NCBI RefSeq assembly: GCF_009826975.1
Contig: NZ_WUMO01000007.1
Coordinates: 186,001 to 250,000 of the forward strand
From: Flavobacterium sp. HBTb2-11-1
GTDB lineage: Bacteria; Bacteroidota; Bacteroidia; Flavobacteriales; Flavobacteriaceae
Reading direction: 5' to 3'
DNA: 64,000 bases
Part shown: piece by piece, positions 33,741 through 43,184 of the stretch
Numbering within the stretch: position 1 is the first letter of the stretch
Layout of the letters: the number at the start of each line of letters is the position of its first letter
Position numbers and translations under genes: made by a program
Notes under the pieces: generated by a model
Told to the model about the DNA's origin: nothing
The model's input: only the letters and a program-made list of their open reading frames with translations
Databases searched by the model: none

Positions 33741-35087
33741 ATGTTTAAAAAAATATTAATTGCGAATAGAGGAGAAATTGCACTTCGTGTAATTCGTACA
33801 TGTAAGGAAATGGGAATCAAAACTGTTGCAGTTTACTCTACAGCCGATGCAGAAAGTTTGCATGTTAAATTTGCAGACGAAGCGGTTTGTATAGGCCCTC
33901 CTCCGAGTAACTTATCGTATTTGAAAATGTCAAATATTATTGCAGCTGCAGAAATTACAAACGCAGATGCAATTCATCCAGGTTATGGATTTCTTTCTGA
34001 GAATGCTAAATTCTCTAAAATCTGTCAAGAGCACGGAATTAAGTTTATCGGTGCTGCTCCAGAAATGATCGACCGAATGGGAGATAAAGCTACTGCAAAA
34101 GAGACAATGAAAGCTGCAGGAGTTCCTTGTGTACCAGGTTCAGACGGTTTATTAGAATCATACGAACATGCAAAAAAAGTAGCTAAAGAAATTGGCTACC
34201 CAGTAATGATGAAAGCTACTGCTGGTGGTGGTGGAAAAGGTATGCGTGCCATCTGGAAAGAAGAAGACCTTCAGAAAGCATGGGAAAGCGCACGTCAAGA
34301 AGCTGCTGCAGCGTTTGGAAATGACGGAATGTACATGGAAAAACTTATTGAAGAGCCACGTCATATCGAAATTCAAGTTGTTGGAGATGCATACGGAAAA
34401 GCATGTCATCTTTCTGAAAGAGACTGTTCTGTACAGCGTCGTCACCAAAAACTTACTGAAGAAACCCCTTCACCTTTCATGACAGACGAACTTCGTACAA
34501 GAATGGGAGAAGCTGCTGTAAAAGCTGCTGAATTCATTAAATATGAAGGAGCTGGAACTGTAGAGTTTTTAGTGGATAAACACAGAAACTTCTACTTTAT
34601 GGAAATGAATACTCGTATTCAGGTCGAGCACCCAATCACAGAACAAGTTATTGATTATGATTTGATCCGTGAGCAGATTATGGTTGCTGCTGGAATTCCA
34701 ATTTCAGGAAAAAACTACCTTCCACAATTACACGCTATCGAAGTTCGTATTAATGCTGAAGATCCTTATAACGATTTTCGTCCTTCACCAGGAAAAATTA
34801 CTACGCTTCATATGCCAGGAGGACACGGAGTGCGTTTAGATACTCACGTATACTCAGGATATAGCATCCCGCCAAACTACGATTCTATGATTGCTAAGTT
34901 AATTACTACGGCGCAATCTCGTGAAGAAGCTATCAGCAAAATGCGAAGAGCTTTGGATGAATTCGTAATTGAAGGTGTGAAAACTACAATCCCTTTCCAC
35001 AGACAATTAATGGATGATCCAAAATATATTGCAGGAGATTATACAACTGCATTTATGGATACATTCAAAATGAATAGTCCAGAATAA
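33741..35087 (+). CDS. accC: Acetyl-CoA carboxylase biotin carboxylase subunit
   Basis: A 448-residue ATP-grasp enzyme that carboxylates biotin on AccB. The N-terminal domain FKKILIANRGEIALRVIRTC, the glycine-rich ATP loop TAGGGGKGMR, the region HLSERDCSVQRRHQKL and the metal/ATP site EMNTRIQVEHPITE are all present. C-terminal domain FRPSPGKIT follows. Length is canonical. A terminator follows within 10 bases. Confidence 0.97.
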   Translation: MFKKILIANRGEIALRVIRTCKEMGIKTVAVYSTADAESLHVKFADEAVCIGPPPSNLSYLKMSNIIAAAEITNADAIHPGYGFLSENAKFSKICQEHGIKFIGAAPEMIDRMGDKATAKETMKAAGVPCVPGSDGLLESYEHAKKVAKEIGYPVMMKATAGGGGKGMRAIWKEEDLQKAWESARQEAAAAFGNDGMYMEKLIEEPRHIEIQVVGDAYGKACHLSERDCSVQRRHQKLTEETPSPFMTDELRTRMGEAAVKAAEFIKYEGAGTVEFLVDKHRNFYFMEMNTRIQVEHPITEQVIDYDLIREQIMVAAGIPISGKNYLPQLHAIEVRINAEDPYNDFRPSPGKITTLHMPGGHGVRLDTHVYSGYSIPPNYDSMIAKLITTAQSREEAISKMRRALDEFVIEGVKTTIPFHRQLMDDPKYIAGDYTTAFMDTFKMNSPE

Positions 35088-35092
35088 TTATA

Positions 35093-35119
35093 AAGGCTTC
35101 CAAATTTGGAAGCCTTTTT
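35093..35119 (+). terminator. Terminator after accC
   Basis: The perfect stem AAGGCTTCCAAA/TTTGGAAGCCTT is followed by a T-run. Confidence 0.92.
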
Positions 35120-35129
35120 CTTTTATAAA

Positions 35130-35246
35130 CCTTTATAAATTCCAATATTCAAATTCCAATTGGAAACTTGAACTTTAAATTAGGAATTTAAATCTCACTG
35201 TAAACTTTGGAATTTGGAATTTACAAAAATTGGAATTTCTTTCAAG
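35130..35246. repeat. AATTCCAA/TTGGAATT intergenic repeat cluster
   Basis: Several copies of AATTCCAA and its complement TTGGAATT are scattered over ~115 bases. The same words fill the gap at 43185-43396. Nothing coding is seen here. Confidence 0.5.
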
Positions 35247-35270
35247 GTTACACTTTAAGTGTTTACTTAT

Positions 35271-35329
35271 TACACACCTTTTTTCTCTTTTACACACCTT
35301 TTTAATTTTCTCATTTTTTGCTATATTTG
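35271..35329 (+). promoter_or_regulatory. Promoter with two 20-base-phased direct repeats (PepSY-like cluster)
   Basis: TACACACCTTTTT occurs at 35271 and again at 35291, exactly 20 bases apart, on the same face of the helix. A -7 element TATATTTG lies at 35322-35329, and no TTG is found at the -33 position, which the second repeat nearly abuts. This is the layout of an activator-dependent promoter with tandem binding sites. The adjacent response regulator or an unlinked LytTR-type regulator could be the ligand (inference). The first PepSY-like start codon is 115 bases downstream. Confidence 0.6.
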
Positions 35330-35443
35330 ATCTAAAACCTTTAAATACAGGTTTTTATGGTATTTGGCACGGCTCTTTTCTTTTACGGCATAATAATTTC
35401 ATTACTTAAAGCGTAAACAACTATTAATTTAAATATATACGTT

Positions 35444-35740
35444 ATGAAAAAATTATTTTTATCAGCCGCAATTGTTTTAGGAAGTTTAACGTCATTCGCT
35501 TCAACTACACAAGCACCCAATACAATCGTAAAAACGATTTCTATTGAAGACGAATACACAGAAATTAAATTAGAAGAATTACCAGCTGCTATCACTGAAG
35601 CTTTGAAAAAAGCATACCCTGAAGCAGTAATTACTAAAGCATACAAAAACGAAAAAGCACAGTATAAACTTGATGTGACTGTTGGCGACAAAGTTGGAAA
35701 TCTTTTCGCAAATGCAGACGGAACTTGGATTAAACAATAA
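35444..35740 (+). CDS. Secreted PepSY-like protein 1 of 5
   Basis: A 98-residue protein with a signal peptide (to about residue 20, TSFAS) and one PepSY-like module: EYTEIKLEELPAAITEALKK, then YPEAVITKAYKNEKAQYKLDV and NLFANADGTWIKQ. This resembles the BLIP-like PepSY families of small periplasmic proteins in Bacteroidota, which sense or inhibit proteases or signalling partners in some cases. First of five tandem paralogues. It lies closest to the promoter with direct repeats. Confidence 0.88.
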   Translation: MKKLFLSAAIVLGSLTSFASTTQAPNTIVKTISIEDEYTEIKLEELPAAITEALKKAYPEAVITKAYKNEKAQYKLDVTVGDKVGNLFANADGTWIKQ

Positions 35741-35815
35741 TCTTAAAATGAGGTCTTGTGAAAATCCGGATCAAGAATACTAAGATCAAATTAACTATAT
35801 TAAAAAACAACTATC

Positions 35816-36112
35816 ATGAAAAATTTATTTTTATCAGCCGCAATCGTTTTGGGAGGTTTAACATCATTTGCTTCAACTTCGCCAATTTCAAATTCAATCG
35901 TAAAAACAATCTCTATCCAAGATGATTATACAGAAATCAAATTGGAAGAAGTTCCAACCGCTGTAACAGACGCTTTGAAAAAAGCATATCCAGACGCTGT
36001 GCTTTCTAAAGCATTTAAAAACACAAAATCTGAATACAAACTTGAAGTAACTGTTGGAGATAAAACAGGAAATCTTTTTGCTAACGCAGACGGAACTTGG
36101 ATTAAAAAATAA
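35816..36112 (+). CDS. Secreted PepSY-like protein 2 of 5
   Basis: A 98-residue paralogue, most similar to copy 1. The signal peptide is nearly the same, and it carries DYTEIKLEEVPTAVTDALKK, YPDAVLSKAFKNTKSEY and the same NLFANADGTWIKK ending. The 75-base gap from copy 1 is the longest in the group. Recent duplication is likely because even the signal-peptide codons match closely. Confidence 0.88.
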   Translation: MKNLFLSAAIVLGGLTSFASTSPISNSIVKTISIQDDYTEIKLEEVPTAVTDALKKAYPDAVLSKAFKNTKSEYKLEVTVGDKTGNLFANADGTWIKK

Positions 36113-36138
36113 TAAAGTCTAACCCTTAAACTATAACT

Positions 36139-36429
36139 ATGAAAAAGTTAATCTTATCGGCAGCAATTGTCTTAGGCAGTTTGTCGATGCATGCAGAAAC
36201 CACTGCTGTAACTAACCCAATAGTACAGACAGTTAATGATCAGGATGGATATAAAGAAGTAGACGGAGTTCCGGCAGCTGTTAAGAAAGGCTTAGATGAA
36301 GCTTATCCTGGTGTAGTGCTTGAAAAAGCTTGGGTAAATGATAAAAAGGAGTACAAAATTGAGATAACGGTTCGAGGTGAAAAATCGATCGTTTATACAG
36401 ATGCTTCTGGTAACATTCTTAAAAAATAA
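36139..36429 (+). CDS. Secreted PepSY-like protein 3 of 5
   Basis: A 96-residue paralogue with a signal peptide ending SMHAE. The module is shorter at its N-terminal side (GYKEVDGVPAAVKKGLDEA) and keeps YPGVVLEKAWVNDKKEYKIEI, ending IVYTDASGNILKK. It is more diverged than copies 1 and 2. It starts 26 bases after copy 2 and ends 17 bases before copy 4, indicating one transcript. Confidence 0.87.
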   Translation: MKKLILSAAIVLGSLSMHAETTAVTNPIVQTVNDQDGYKEVDGVPAAVKKGLDEAYPGVVLEKAWVNDKKEYKIEITVRGEKSIVYTDASGNILKK

Positions 36430-36446
36430 TTTAAACCACAAATATT

Positions 36447-36740
36447 ATGAAAAAGTTAGTTTTATCAGCAGCGATTGTTTTAGGAAGTCTTTCAGTAAAT
36501 GCTGCAGTTCTTCCAGCAATCTCAATTACTCAATCAGTAATTTTTCAAGATGCATATACTGAGGTGGCTGCAGACCAAGTGCCGGCAGCAGTAAAATCTA
36601 CAGTTGAAAAATCGTTTCCAAACACTAAGCTGGAAAAAGCTTATAAAAACGATAAGAACGAGTACAAACTTGAAATTTCAAGTGGAGATAAGAAGTATAC
36701 TATTTTTACAGATGCTTCTGGTAATATCATCAAGAAATAA
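36447..36740 (+). CDS. Secreted PepSY-like protein 4 of 5
   Basis: A 97-residue paralogue with signal peptide (VNAAV), then AYTEVAADQVPAAVKSTVEKS, FPNTKLEKAYKNDKNEYKLEI and YTIFTDASGNIIKK. The C-terminal DASGN turn is shared with copy 3, so copies 3 and 4 form the closer pair by this feature. Confidence 0.87.
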   Translation: MKKLVLSAAIVLGSLSVNAAVLPAISITQSVIFQDAYTEVAADQVPAAVKSTVEKSFPNTKLEKAYKNDKNEYKLEISSGDKKYTIFTDASGNIIKK

Positions 36741-36755
36741 TTAAAAATCAGCATC

Positions 36756-37052
36756 ATGAAAAAATTAATCTTATCCGCAATAGTTGTTTTAGGAATAATG
36801 TCAATTCATGCAAATGTATTGCCTGCTTCTAAAGTTACTAAAGCAACTGTAACCATTCAGTCAGAATATACAGAAGTTACAGTAGATGCTGTGCCTGCAG
36901 CTGTAAAAACAGCCTTGCAGACCGCTTATCCGGGTGCAAAACTGGAAAAAGCATTTGTAAACGAAAAAAAAGAGTACAAGCTCGAAATATCAGTTGGAGA
37001 CCAGAAGGCTACTGTTTACTCAGATGTCAATGGTAACTGGTTGAAGATATAA
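36756..37052 (+). CDS. Secreted PepSY-like protein 5 of 5
   Basis: A 98-residue paralogue with signal peptide (SIHANV), then EYTEVTVDAVPAAVKTALQTA, YPGAKLEKAFVNEKKEYKLEI and TVYSDVNGNWLKI. It is last in the tandem array and is followed by a terminator before the response-regulator gene. Confidence 0.87.
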   Translation: MKKLILSAIVVLGIMSIHANVLPASKVTKATVTIQSEYTEVTVDAVPAAVKTALQTAYPGAKLEKAFVNEKKEYKLEISVGDQKATVYSDVNGNWLKI

Positions 37053-37082
37053 TTAGGTGAATTTAGATTTATGTTTTTGGTG

Positions 37083-37118
37083 AAAAAGAGATTGCGTCGT
37101 GCAATCTCTTTTTTTTTT
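37083..37118 (+). terminator. Terminator after the PepSY-like array
   Basis: The perfect stem AAAAGAGATTGC/GCAATCTCTTTT with a 5-base loop is followed by T residues. Confidence 0.92.
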
Positions 37119-37189
37119 ACATATTTTACATAATTTTATGAAATAACAAGTATAATAATATTATTTTAGCAAAAAGTCCCTAAAAGCAG

Positions 37190-38545
37190 ATGCCGAAGAT
37201 ATTAATAATAGAAGATGATATTGCGTTTTGTAAATTATTAGAAAAATTTCTAATCAAAAAAGCGTACGATGTAACGATAGCGTTCTCTGCCTCAGAAGCA
37301 CGTGAAGCAGTTAAAAATGAATCCTTTGATTTGATTTTGACAGACCTTCGCTTGCCTGATTCTGATGGTATTGGATTGATGTCTGAATTTAAAAATTCGC
37401 ATCCTCATATTCCGGTTATTTTGATGACAGGTTATTCTGATGTAAACACTGCAGTTAAAGCCATTAAAAATGGAGCGGCAGATTATATTTCTAAACCGTT
37501 TAATCCAGATGAAGTTCTTTTGGTTATTACCAATGCATTGCAAGCTCCAAAAGCTGAAGAAGAACAATCTGAAATTCCAGAGAAAAAGAAAAAAGCATCT
37601 AAAAAGCCAGTTTCAACAGAAAATGAATTTGTCAGAGGAATTTCTGTTGCCTCTAAAAAGCTTTTAGATCATATTCAATTGGTAAGCCCGACAGATATGT
37701 CTGTTTTGATTATTGGTGAAAGTGGAACAGGAAAGGAAATCATAGCAAAAAGCATTCATCAGCAGAGCAGAAGAAAAGACAATAATTTTATCGCGGTAGA
37801 CTGTGGAGCTATTCCAAAAGAATTGGCAGCGAGCGAATTTTTCGGTCACTTGAAAGGTTCTTTTACCGGAGCAATCAATGATAAAAAAGGTTATTTTGAA
37901 GCGGCTAATGGCGGAACTTTGTTTTTGGACGAAATTGGAAATCTTTCGTACGAGAATCAAATTCAATTGTTGAGAGCACTTCAAGAAAGAAAAATTAAAC
38001 CCGTTGGAAGCAATAAAGAAATAAACGTCGATATACGCATTATTACGGCGACCAATGAAGATTTGCGTGAAGCAGTAAAAAACGGCGATTTTAGAGAAGA
38101 TTTATACCATAGAATTAATGAATTTTCTATTCAGTCACCGTCTTTAAAAGACCGTGGAGAAGATTTAATGGTTTTTGCCGATTATTTCCTTGAAAAAGCC
38201 AATCAGCAGTTAGATAAAGATGTTATCGGATTTTCTCCAGAAGTAGTTTCTATTTTTCAGAATTACAACTGGCCAGGGAATTTACGAGAATTGCAAAATT
38301 GCGTAAAACGTGCCACTCTTTTAACCCGTGGAGATTTTATAGAAAGCGATGTGCTTCCGGCAGAGTTTTTTCAGATTCAAAAACAACCTTCATCAAATGA
38401 GGTTTTTTCATTATCTGAAAACGAAAAAGAAACTATTATTCATGCGTTATCAAAAACACAAAATAATAAATCGGAAGCGGCAAAATTGCTTAAAATTACC
38501 AGAAAGACACTTTACAATAAATTGAAACAGTACAATATTGAGTAA
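37190..38545 (+). CDS. Sigma-54-dependent response regulator (NtrC family)
   Basis: A 451-residue activator. The receiver domain has phosphoacceptor Asp52 in LILTDLRLPDSDG and the later Lys in YISKPFNPDEV. The AAA+ domain carries Walker A GESGTGKE, the sigma-54 contact loop as GSFTGA instead of the usual GAFTGA, Walker B GGTLFLDEIGNL and the arginine-containing YHRINEFSI. A Fis-type HTH ends the protein (AKLLKITRKTLYNKLKQYN). It pairs with the convergent hybrid histidine kinase 23 bases away. Sigma-54 itself is encoded at the right edge of the window. Confidence 0.94.
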   Translation: MPKILIIEDDIAFCKLLEKFLIKKAYDVTIAFSASEAREAVKNESFDLILTDLRLPDSDGIGLMSEFKNSHPHIPVILMTGYSDVNTAVKAIKNGAADYISKPFNPDEVLLVITNALQAPKAEEEQSEIPEKKKKASKKPVSTENEFVRGISVASKKLLDHIQLVSPTDMSVLIIGESGTGKEIIAKSIHQQSRRKDNNFIAVDCGAIPKELAASEFFGHLKGSFTGAINDKKGYFEAANGGTLFLDEIGNLSYENQIQLLRALQERKIKPVGSNKEINVDIRIITATNEDLREAVKNGDFREDLYHRINEFSIQSPSLKDRGEDLMVFADYFLEKANQQLDKDVIGFSPEVVSIFQNYNWPGNLRELQNCVKRATLLTRGDFIESDVLPAEFFQIQKQPSSNEVFSLSENEKETIIHALSKTQNNKSEAAKLLKITRKTLYNKLKQYNIE

Positions 38546-38568
38546 AAAATTACTTTAAAAAGAGTTTT

Positions 38569-41007
38569 TTAAATCTCGTGTTTTAATTCTTCAAAAAGAA
38601 CTTCTATTTTCTCATGTAAATCTGAATAAGTTGCTTTTATATCAATGGTATCTAAATCTTCTTTTTCGAGATCTTTTAAAAGCTCACCAATATCATTCGC
38701 CTGAATTTGTTTGAACATCGGAGCAATACGGTGCGCGATAGATTTTATTTCATCATAATTTTTTTCTTGAACCGCGATTTTCAAAAAGCCTAAATTTTCT
38801 ACTGTCGTGTCAATAAAAGATTTTAAAACTTCTTTTAACGCCAATTCGTCTTGTCCCAAAAAATCTTTCAAAGTTTCGAGAGAATAGATTTGAGAAGCAT
38901 TAGTTGTACTCTCAATATATTCATTCACAGGAATTTCTTCATGATCCAAAATATGCTGAATCGTTTCCAATAAAATTTTTGGCGAATAAGGTTTCTTTAT
39001 AACCGTAGTAAAACCAGCATTTTTATATACCGAAAGATCCAAATCTGTACGTCCTGTAAGTGCAATGACAGGCTGATTTTTAAATACAGTTTCGGGAAGC
39101 TCGCGAAGTTTCTCTAAAAACAAAAATCCGTCGATTTCTGGCATTTGAATATCAGTAATGACAAAATCAAAATGCGTATTTCGAAGCGCTTCTAGAGCTT
39201 TAGCAGGATTAGTAAACGATAAAACCTGATGCTGTTCCTGTTTTAAAACACCGCTGGTCAAATTCAAGAGATTTATATCGTCATCTACCACAATAAAAGT
39301 TTGTTTTTTGATTTTTTTTGAAAGTTTGCTTTTGGTTTCGTTTAAAATAATATTCCCCTGGCTGCTATCAAATAATAATGGCAACTGAATAGTAAATGTG
39401 CTTCCTTTTCCAAAAATACTGTCTAAGCTTAAACTTCCTCCCAAAATAGAAATAATCTTTTGGCAGATTGACAAGCCTAAGCCAGTTCCGCCATATTTCT
39501 TTTCAATGCCTTCATTTGCCTGAGCAAATTCTTCAAAAACCAATTTCTGATTCGCTTTTTCAATTCCAATTCCAGTATCTTGAATCGAAATTGTAAAAAA
39601 CTGATCATCATTCGCGTAAGCGGCAATTCGAATATGACCTTCTTCGGTAAATTTATAAGCATTTCCGATAATGTTAGTCAGAATCTGTTTTAAACGAAAA
39701 GGATCGCCAACAATGCGTTGCTGAAACTGTTCGTCTACGTTGATGATAAGATCAATGTCTTTCTGTTTGTAAACCGTCTGAATATTTCTAGCAACATCCT
39801 CAATAATTTCAGGTAATGAAAACGGAACTTTTTCTATAGAAATTTTTCCCGCTTCAATCTGCGAAAAATCCAATAAATCCTGAACAAGCTGAGTTATATA
39901 TTCAGACGAATTTTTAATGTTTTTAATGAAATAGGATTGCTTGGTATTGACATCTGAATTGCCTAAAAGTTCAGAATAACCGACAATGGTACTCAAAGGA
40001 GTTTTTAAATCGTGGCTTACCGTTGAAATTAATTGCTCGCGGCTTTTCAACAGATTTTTGGTTTTAAAGTTCGCGATTTCAAGCTGTTTCTTGTACAATT
40101 GAGATTTCGAATAATCGCTGACAATTAGAATGGAGAAAAAGACCGTCAGCAACAAACCAATAACAGCAGAAGCCGTAACGATTTCGTTGACTCTTTTTAA
40201 TGATTTTTCTTTTAATGAATTGTTCTTTATCGAATTGATGATAATCTCTCGCTCAATAATTCGAAGTATTTTTCTTAGCTGATCTGAAATGGCAATTTCA
40301 TTTTGAAGCAATTTATTTTCCTCAAAATTCAAAGATTCTTTCTTCTTCTCGGCTTTTAGTTTTACAGAACTCAAAAGCTTTTTAGAATTAGCCAAAATAG
40401 AATCAGAAGCTTTTTTGCTGAGAGTGTTGGTGCTGTCATCAGGAATATTCGAATTTAAATAATCGACATATTGCTGCAGAACACTTCGCTGATAACTCCC
40501 TAGCTGATTTGGGTTTTTGGTGAAATCCTGAAGTTCAAGTTTTCTAAGATTAAACTCCATTTTCGTGATTTCGTCAATCGCATTATTTACAGAAGTTTCA
40601 TCGTCTGCTTTATTCTTGATTTCTCTTAATTGCTTGATGTTTTCTGTCTTTTCTGCCAAGAAATAAGTGACACTATCCAAAAGTGTTTTCTGGTATTCTG
40701 TCGTAACAATCTGTTTTAAAGTATCAATACGTTTGCGAAGCGAATCGGTTTCGATTAGATAATTTTTAAAATCTTTTTCAGAATTATTCTGAATTGTCTG
40801 TCTGGCTAAGCTCTCAGTTTTATAGACATTCGAATAAAGTCGGCTGACTCTAAGGATTTTGGTTTTTTCTAAAGCGATCTTATCTTCAAGCTTGTTATAA
40901 ACCACATTTTCAGAATACAGAAACCATCCAACTGTTACAACCAAAGCCAATAATGCAACATAGCTGAATAAAACTTTGATTGCGGTGTAACTTCTTTTGG
41001 TCTCCAT
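38569..41007 (-). CDS. Hybrid sensor histidine kinase with receiver and Hpt domains
   Basis: An 812-residue membrane kinase. One N-terminal helix (about residues 11-29) and a second near 285-305 flank a ~250-residue helical sensor region. A HisKA domain with the phosphoacceptor in STVSHDLKTPLSTIVGYSELL follows, then HATPase (NIIGNAYKFTEEG, DTGIGIEKANQ, KYGGTGLGLSIC). A receiver with Asp in FVITDIQMPEIDG and a C-terminal Hpt domain with His in SIAHRIAPMFKQ complete a phosphorelay. It is convergent with the NtrC-type regulator, its likely target. Confidence 0.94.
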   Translation of the reverse strand: METKRSYTAIKVLFSYVALLALVVTVGWFLYSENVVYNKLEDKIALEKTKILRVSRLYSNVYKTESLARQTIQNNSEKDFKNYLIETDSLRKRIDTLKQIVTTEYQKTLLDSVTYFLAEKTENIKQLREIKNKADDETSVNNAIDEITKMEFNLRKLELQDFTKNPNQLGSYQRSVLQQYVDYLNSNIPDDSTNTLSKKASDSILANSKKLLSSVKLKAEKKKESLNFEENKLLQNEIAISDQLRKILRIIEREIIINSIKNNSLKEKSLKRVNEIVTASAVIGLLLTVFFSILIVSDYSKSQLYKKQLEIANFKTKNLLKSREQLISTVSHDLKTPLSTIVGYSELLGNSDVNTKQSYFIKNIKNSSEYITQLVQDLLDFSQIEAGKISIEKVPFSLPEIIEDVARNIQTVYKQKDIDLIINVDEQFQQRIVGDPFRLKQILTNIIGNAYKFTEEGHIRIAAYANDDQFFTISIQDTGIGIEKANQKLVFEEFAQANEGIEKKYGGTGLGLSICQKIISILGGSLSLDSIFGKGSTFTIQLPLLFDSSQGNIILNETKSKLSKKIKKQTFIVVDDDINLLNLTSGVLKQEQHQVLSFTNPAKALEALRNTHFDFVITDIQMPEIDGFLFLEKLRELPETVFKNQPVIALTGRTDLDLSVYKNAGFTTVIKKPYSPKILLETIQHILDHEEIPVNEYIESTTNASQIYSLETLKDFLGQDELALKEVLKSFIDTTVENLGFLKIAVQEKNYDEIKSIAHRIAPMFKQIQANDIGELLKDLEKEDLDTIDIKATYSDLHEKIEVLFEELKHEI

Positions 41008-41134
41008 ATTTTGCTTGAAAGATTTGGGATTCGGTTCGATTTTCGGGGATTAAAAACATTGCAATTTATCTAAAAAAATCTGTTTACGGAATAGTAAATT
41101 GGTCAATATCTTACATAATTCTAATGTCTAAAAA

Positions 41135-41172
41135 CAGAAACAGCCGTAGATTATGTAAATCTACGGCTGTAA
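41135..41172 (-). terminator. Terminator of the S9 peptidase gene
   Basis: The 13-bp stem ACAGCCGTAGATT/AATCTACGGCTGT (41140-41152 and 41158-41170) has a 5-base loop and modest T-rich flank on the minus strand. Confidence 0.75.
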
Positions 41173-41189
41173 AATATAGTTTTTAGGTT

Positions 41190-43091
41190 TTACAAAGTCT
41201 CATCCAACCATTTGAAGAATTCACCTTGCCAAACTTGAGCATTTTGTGGTTTTAAAACCCAGTGATTTTCGTCTGGGAAATACACAAAACGGCTTTTGAT
41301 TCCTCTTAATTGAGCTGCTTGAAAAGCCTCTTGTCCTTGTCCGATTGGCACGCGGAAATCTTTTCCTCCTTGGAAAATCAGAATTGGTTTGTTCCAGTTT
41401 TGAACTAAAGTTGCAGGATTAAAAGTTGTGTATGCTTTTTGCGCTACAGCATTATCTTTTTCCCAATATGGTCCACCAAAATCCCAGTTGTTAAAGAAAA
41501 CTTCCTCAGTTGTTCCTAACATTGAAACGGTATTGAAAACACCATCGTGAGCGATGAAAGTTTTGAAACGGTTTTTGTGGATTCCAGCTAAATAAAATAC
41601 AGAATATCCTCCGTAACTAGCACCAACACATCCTAAACGACTTTTGTCAACATAGCTTTCTTTTGCCACATCATCAATGGCAGAAAGGTAATCGTGCATA
41701 ACTTGTCCGCCCCAATCTTTACTGATTTGTTCATTCCACTCAACTCCGTGTCCTGGCATTCCGCGGCGGTTTGGCGCTACGACTACATAACCTTTTGCAG
41801 CCATTAAAGAGAAATTCCAACGGAAAGAGTACGATTGTGTCAATGGACTTTGTGGTCCTCCTTGACAGAATAATAAAGTTGGATATTTTTTAGTAGCATC
41901 AAAATTTGGAGGTAAGATTACCCAAACCAGCATTTTTTTGCCGTCGGTTGTAGTAACATAACGTCTTTCGGTTTTGCTTAAAGCTAAAGTTTTATACGTT
42001 TCTGTATTGATGTTTGATAATTGTTTCCAAGTATTTTTTTTCAAATTGAAAGAATATATTTCTCCAGCGTGATTCATGTCTGTTCTAGTAACAATAATAT
42101 CATCTCCAGAGAAACCAATTAAATCATTTACATCAAAATCTCCGTTTGTCAATTGGCGAACGTTGATTGCGATTTTAGTCAAGCCAGGAAAATTAACAGA
42201 GAAAAGTTGTTTTGTTCCGTCAACTGGAGCCACAAAAAACACTGTTTTTCCGTCTTTGCTCCAGATAAAATTATCTACGGTTCCGTCCCAGTTTGCTGTC
42301 AAGTTCGTTTTGATTCCTTTAAACTCAACAATAATATCGTTTTTATCAGACTCGTAACCGTCACGTTTCATTTGTAGCCAAGATAAATTTCCTGTTGGAG
42401 AAAATTGCGGTGCAGTATCATAACCTAAATTACCTTCGGTTTTATTAATTGTTTTTTGAGTTTCTAAATTGTACTCATAAATGTCTGTGTTGGTAGAAAT
42501 AGCATAAGCAGTTCCCGCTTTTTTCTTGCAAACATAGAAAATGCTTTTGCTGTCTGGCGACCAGATATAATCTTCGTCACCGCCAAAAGGTTTTTGTGGA
42601 GAATCGAAATTTTCACCTTTCATGATGTCGGTTCCTTTTGCTCCGTCTTTGTTTTCTTTATAAAAAACGTGATTAAACTTTCCTTCGTTCCAAGTATCCC
42701 AGTGACGATAATCTAATCCGTCATAAATTTGAGCATCAGATTTTGTTAGACTTGGATAAAAATCTTTACCTAAAACACTTTCAAGTTTTACTTCTTCATT
42801 GTAAACGACAAATTTTCCGTCAGGCGAAATATTTTTATCAGCTAAAATTTCTTTAGTGTCTTTAATCTCAGTTGCAGTTCCTCCGTTTACAGGAATCGTG
42901 TAGATTTTAGAAGTCGATTTGTTATCGGCCACAGAAGGCGTCGAAACTTTAAAAACGACATTTTTTGCATCTTTAGAAATGCCAAGAGGTGTCACTCTTC
43001 CTAATTTCCATAACAATTCTGGTGACATTACATTCTGTCCGATAGCATTTAAACTCATCATTATTAAGGTTGTTAATACTACTTTTTTCAT
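41190..43091 (-). CDS. Secreted S9 family peptidase (dipeptidyl-peptidase/acylaminoacyl-type)
   Basis: A 633-residue serine peptidase with a cleavable signal (to about residue 19, LNAIGQ). The N-terminal ~360 residues are a TolB-like beta-propeller (SPDGKFVVYNEE, WSPDSKSIFYV, SKDGKTVFFV). The C-terminal alpha/beta-hydrolase domain has the nucleophile Ser in VGASYGGYS, Asp in GGKDFRVP and His in DENHWV. It is likely periplasmic, releasing short peptides. It is divergent from the FAD oxidoreductase gene. Confidence 0.93.
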   Translation of the reverse strand: MKKVVLTTLIMMSLNAIGQNVMSPELLWKLGRVTPLGISKDAKNVVFKVSTPSVADNKSTSKIYTIPVNGGTATEIKDTKEILADKNISPDGKFVVYNEEVKLESVLGKDFYPSLTKSDAQIYDGLDYRHWDTWNEGKFNHVFYKENKDGAKGTDIMKGENFDSPQKPFGGDEDYIWSPDSKSIFYVCKKKAGTAYAISTNTDIYEYNLETQKTINKTEGNLGYDTAPQFSPTGNLSWLQMKRDGYESDKNDIIVEFKGIKTNLTANWDGTVDNFIWSKDGKTVFFVAPVDGTKQLFSVNFPGLTKIAINVRQLTNGDFDVNDLIGFSGDDIIVTRTDMNHAGEIYSFNLKKNTWKQLSNINTETYKTLALSKTERRYVTTTDGKKMLVWVILPPNFDATKKYPTLLFCQGGPQSPLTQSYSFRWNFSLMAAKGYVVVAPNRRGMPGHGVEWNEQISKDWGGQVMHDYLSAIDDVAKESYVDKSRLGCVGASYGGYSVFYLAGIHKNRFKTFIAHDGVFNTVSMLGTTEEVFFNNWDFGGPYWEKDNAVAQKAYTTFNPATLVQNWNKPILIFQGGKDFRVPIGQGQEAFQAAQLRGIKSRFVYFPDENHWVLKPQNAQVWQGEFFKWLDETL

Positions 43092-43184
43092 AATTAATTA
43101 TTCTATTTTTTGTGCGCTAAAAATACGAATTAAAAATCCCAAACTTTTAAAATCCAAATCCCAAAAAGTGTTAAAAATTAAAGT

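Noticed and set aside
35444..37052. Sigma-54 promoter for the PepSY-like array
   Set aside because: No GG-N10-GC pair was found before the first gene; the TATATTTG -7 element fits the housekeeping sigma factor.
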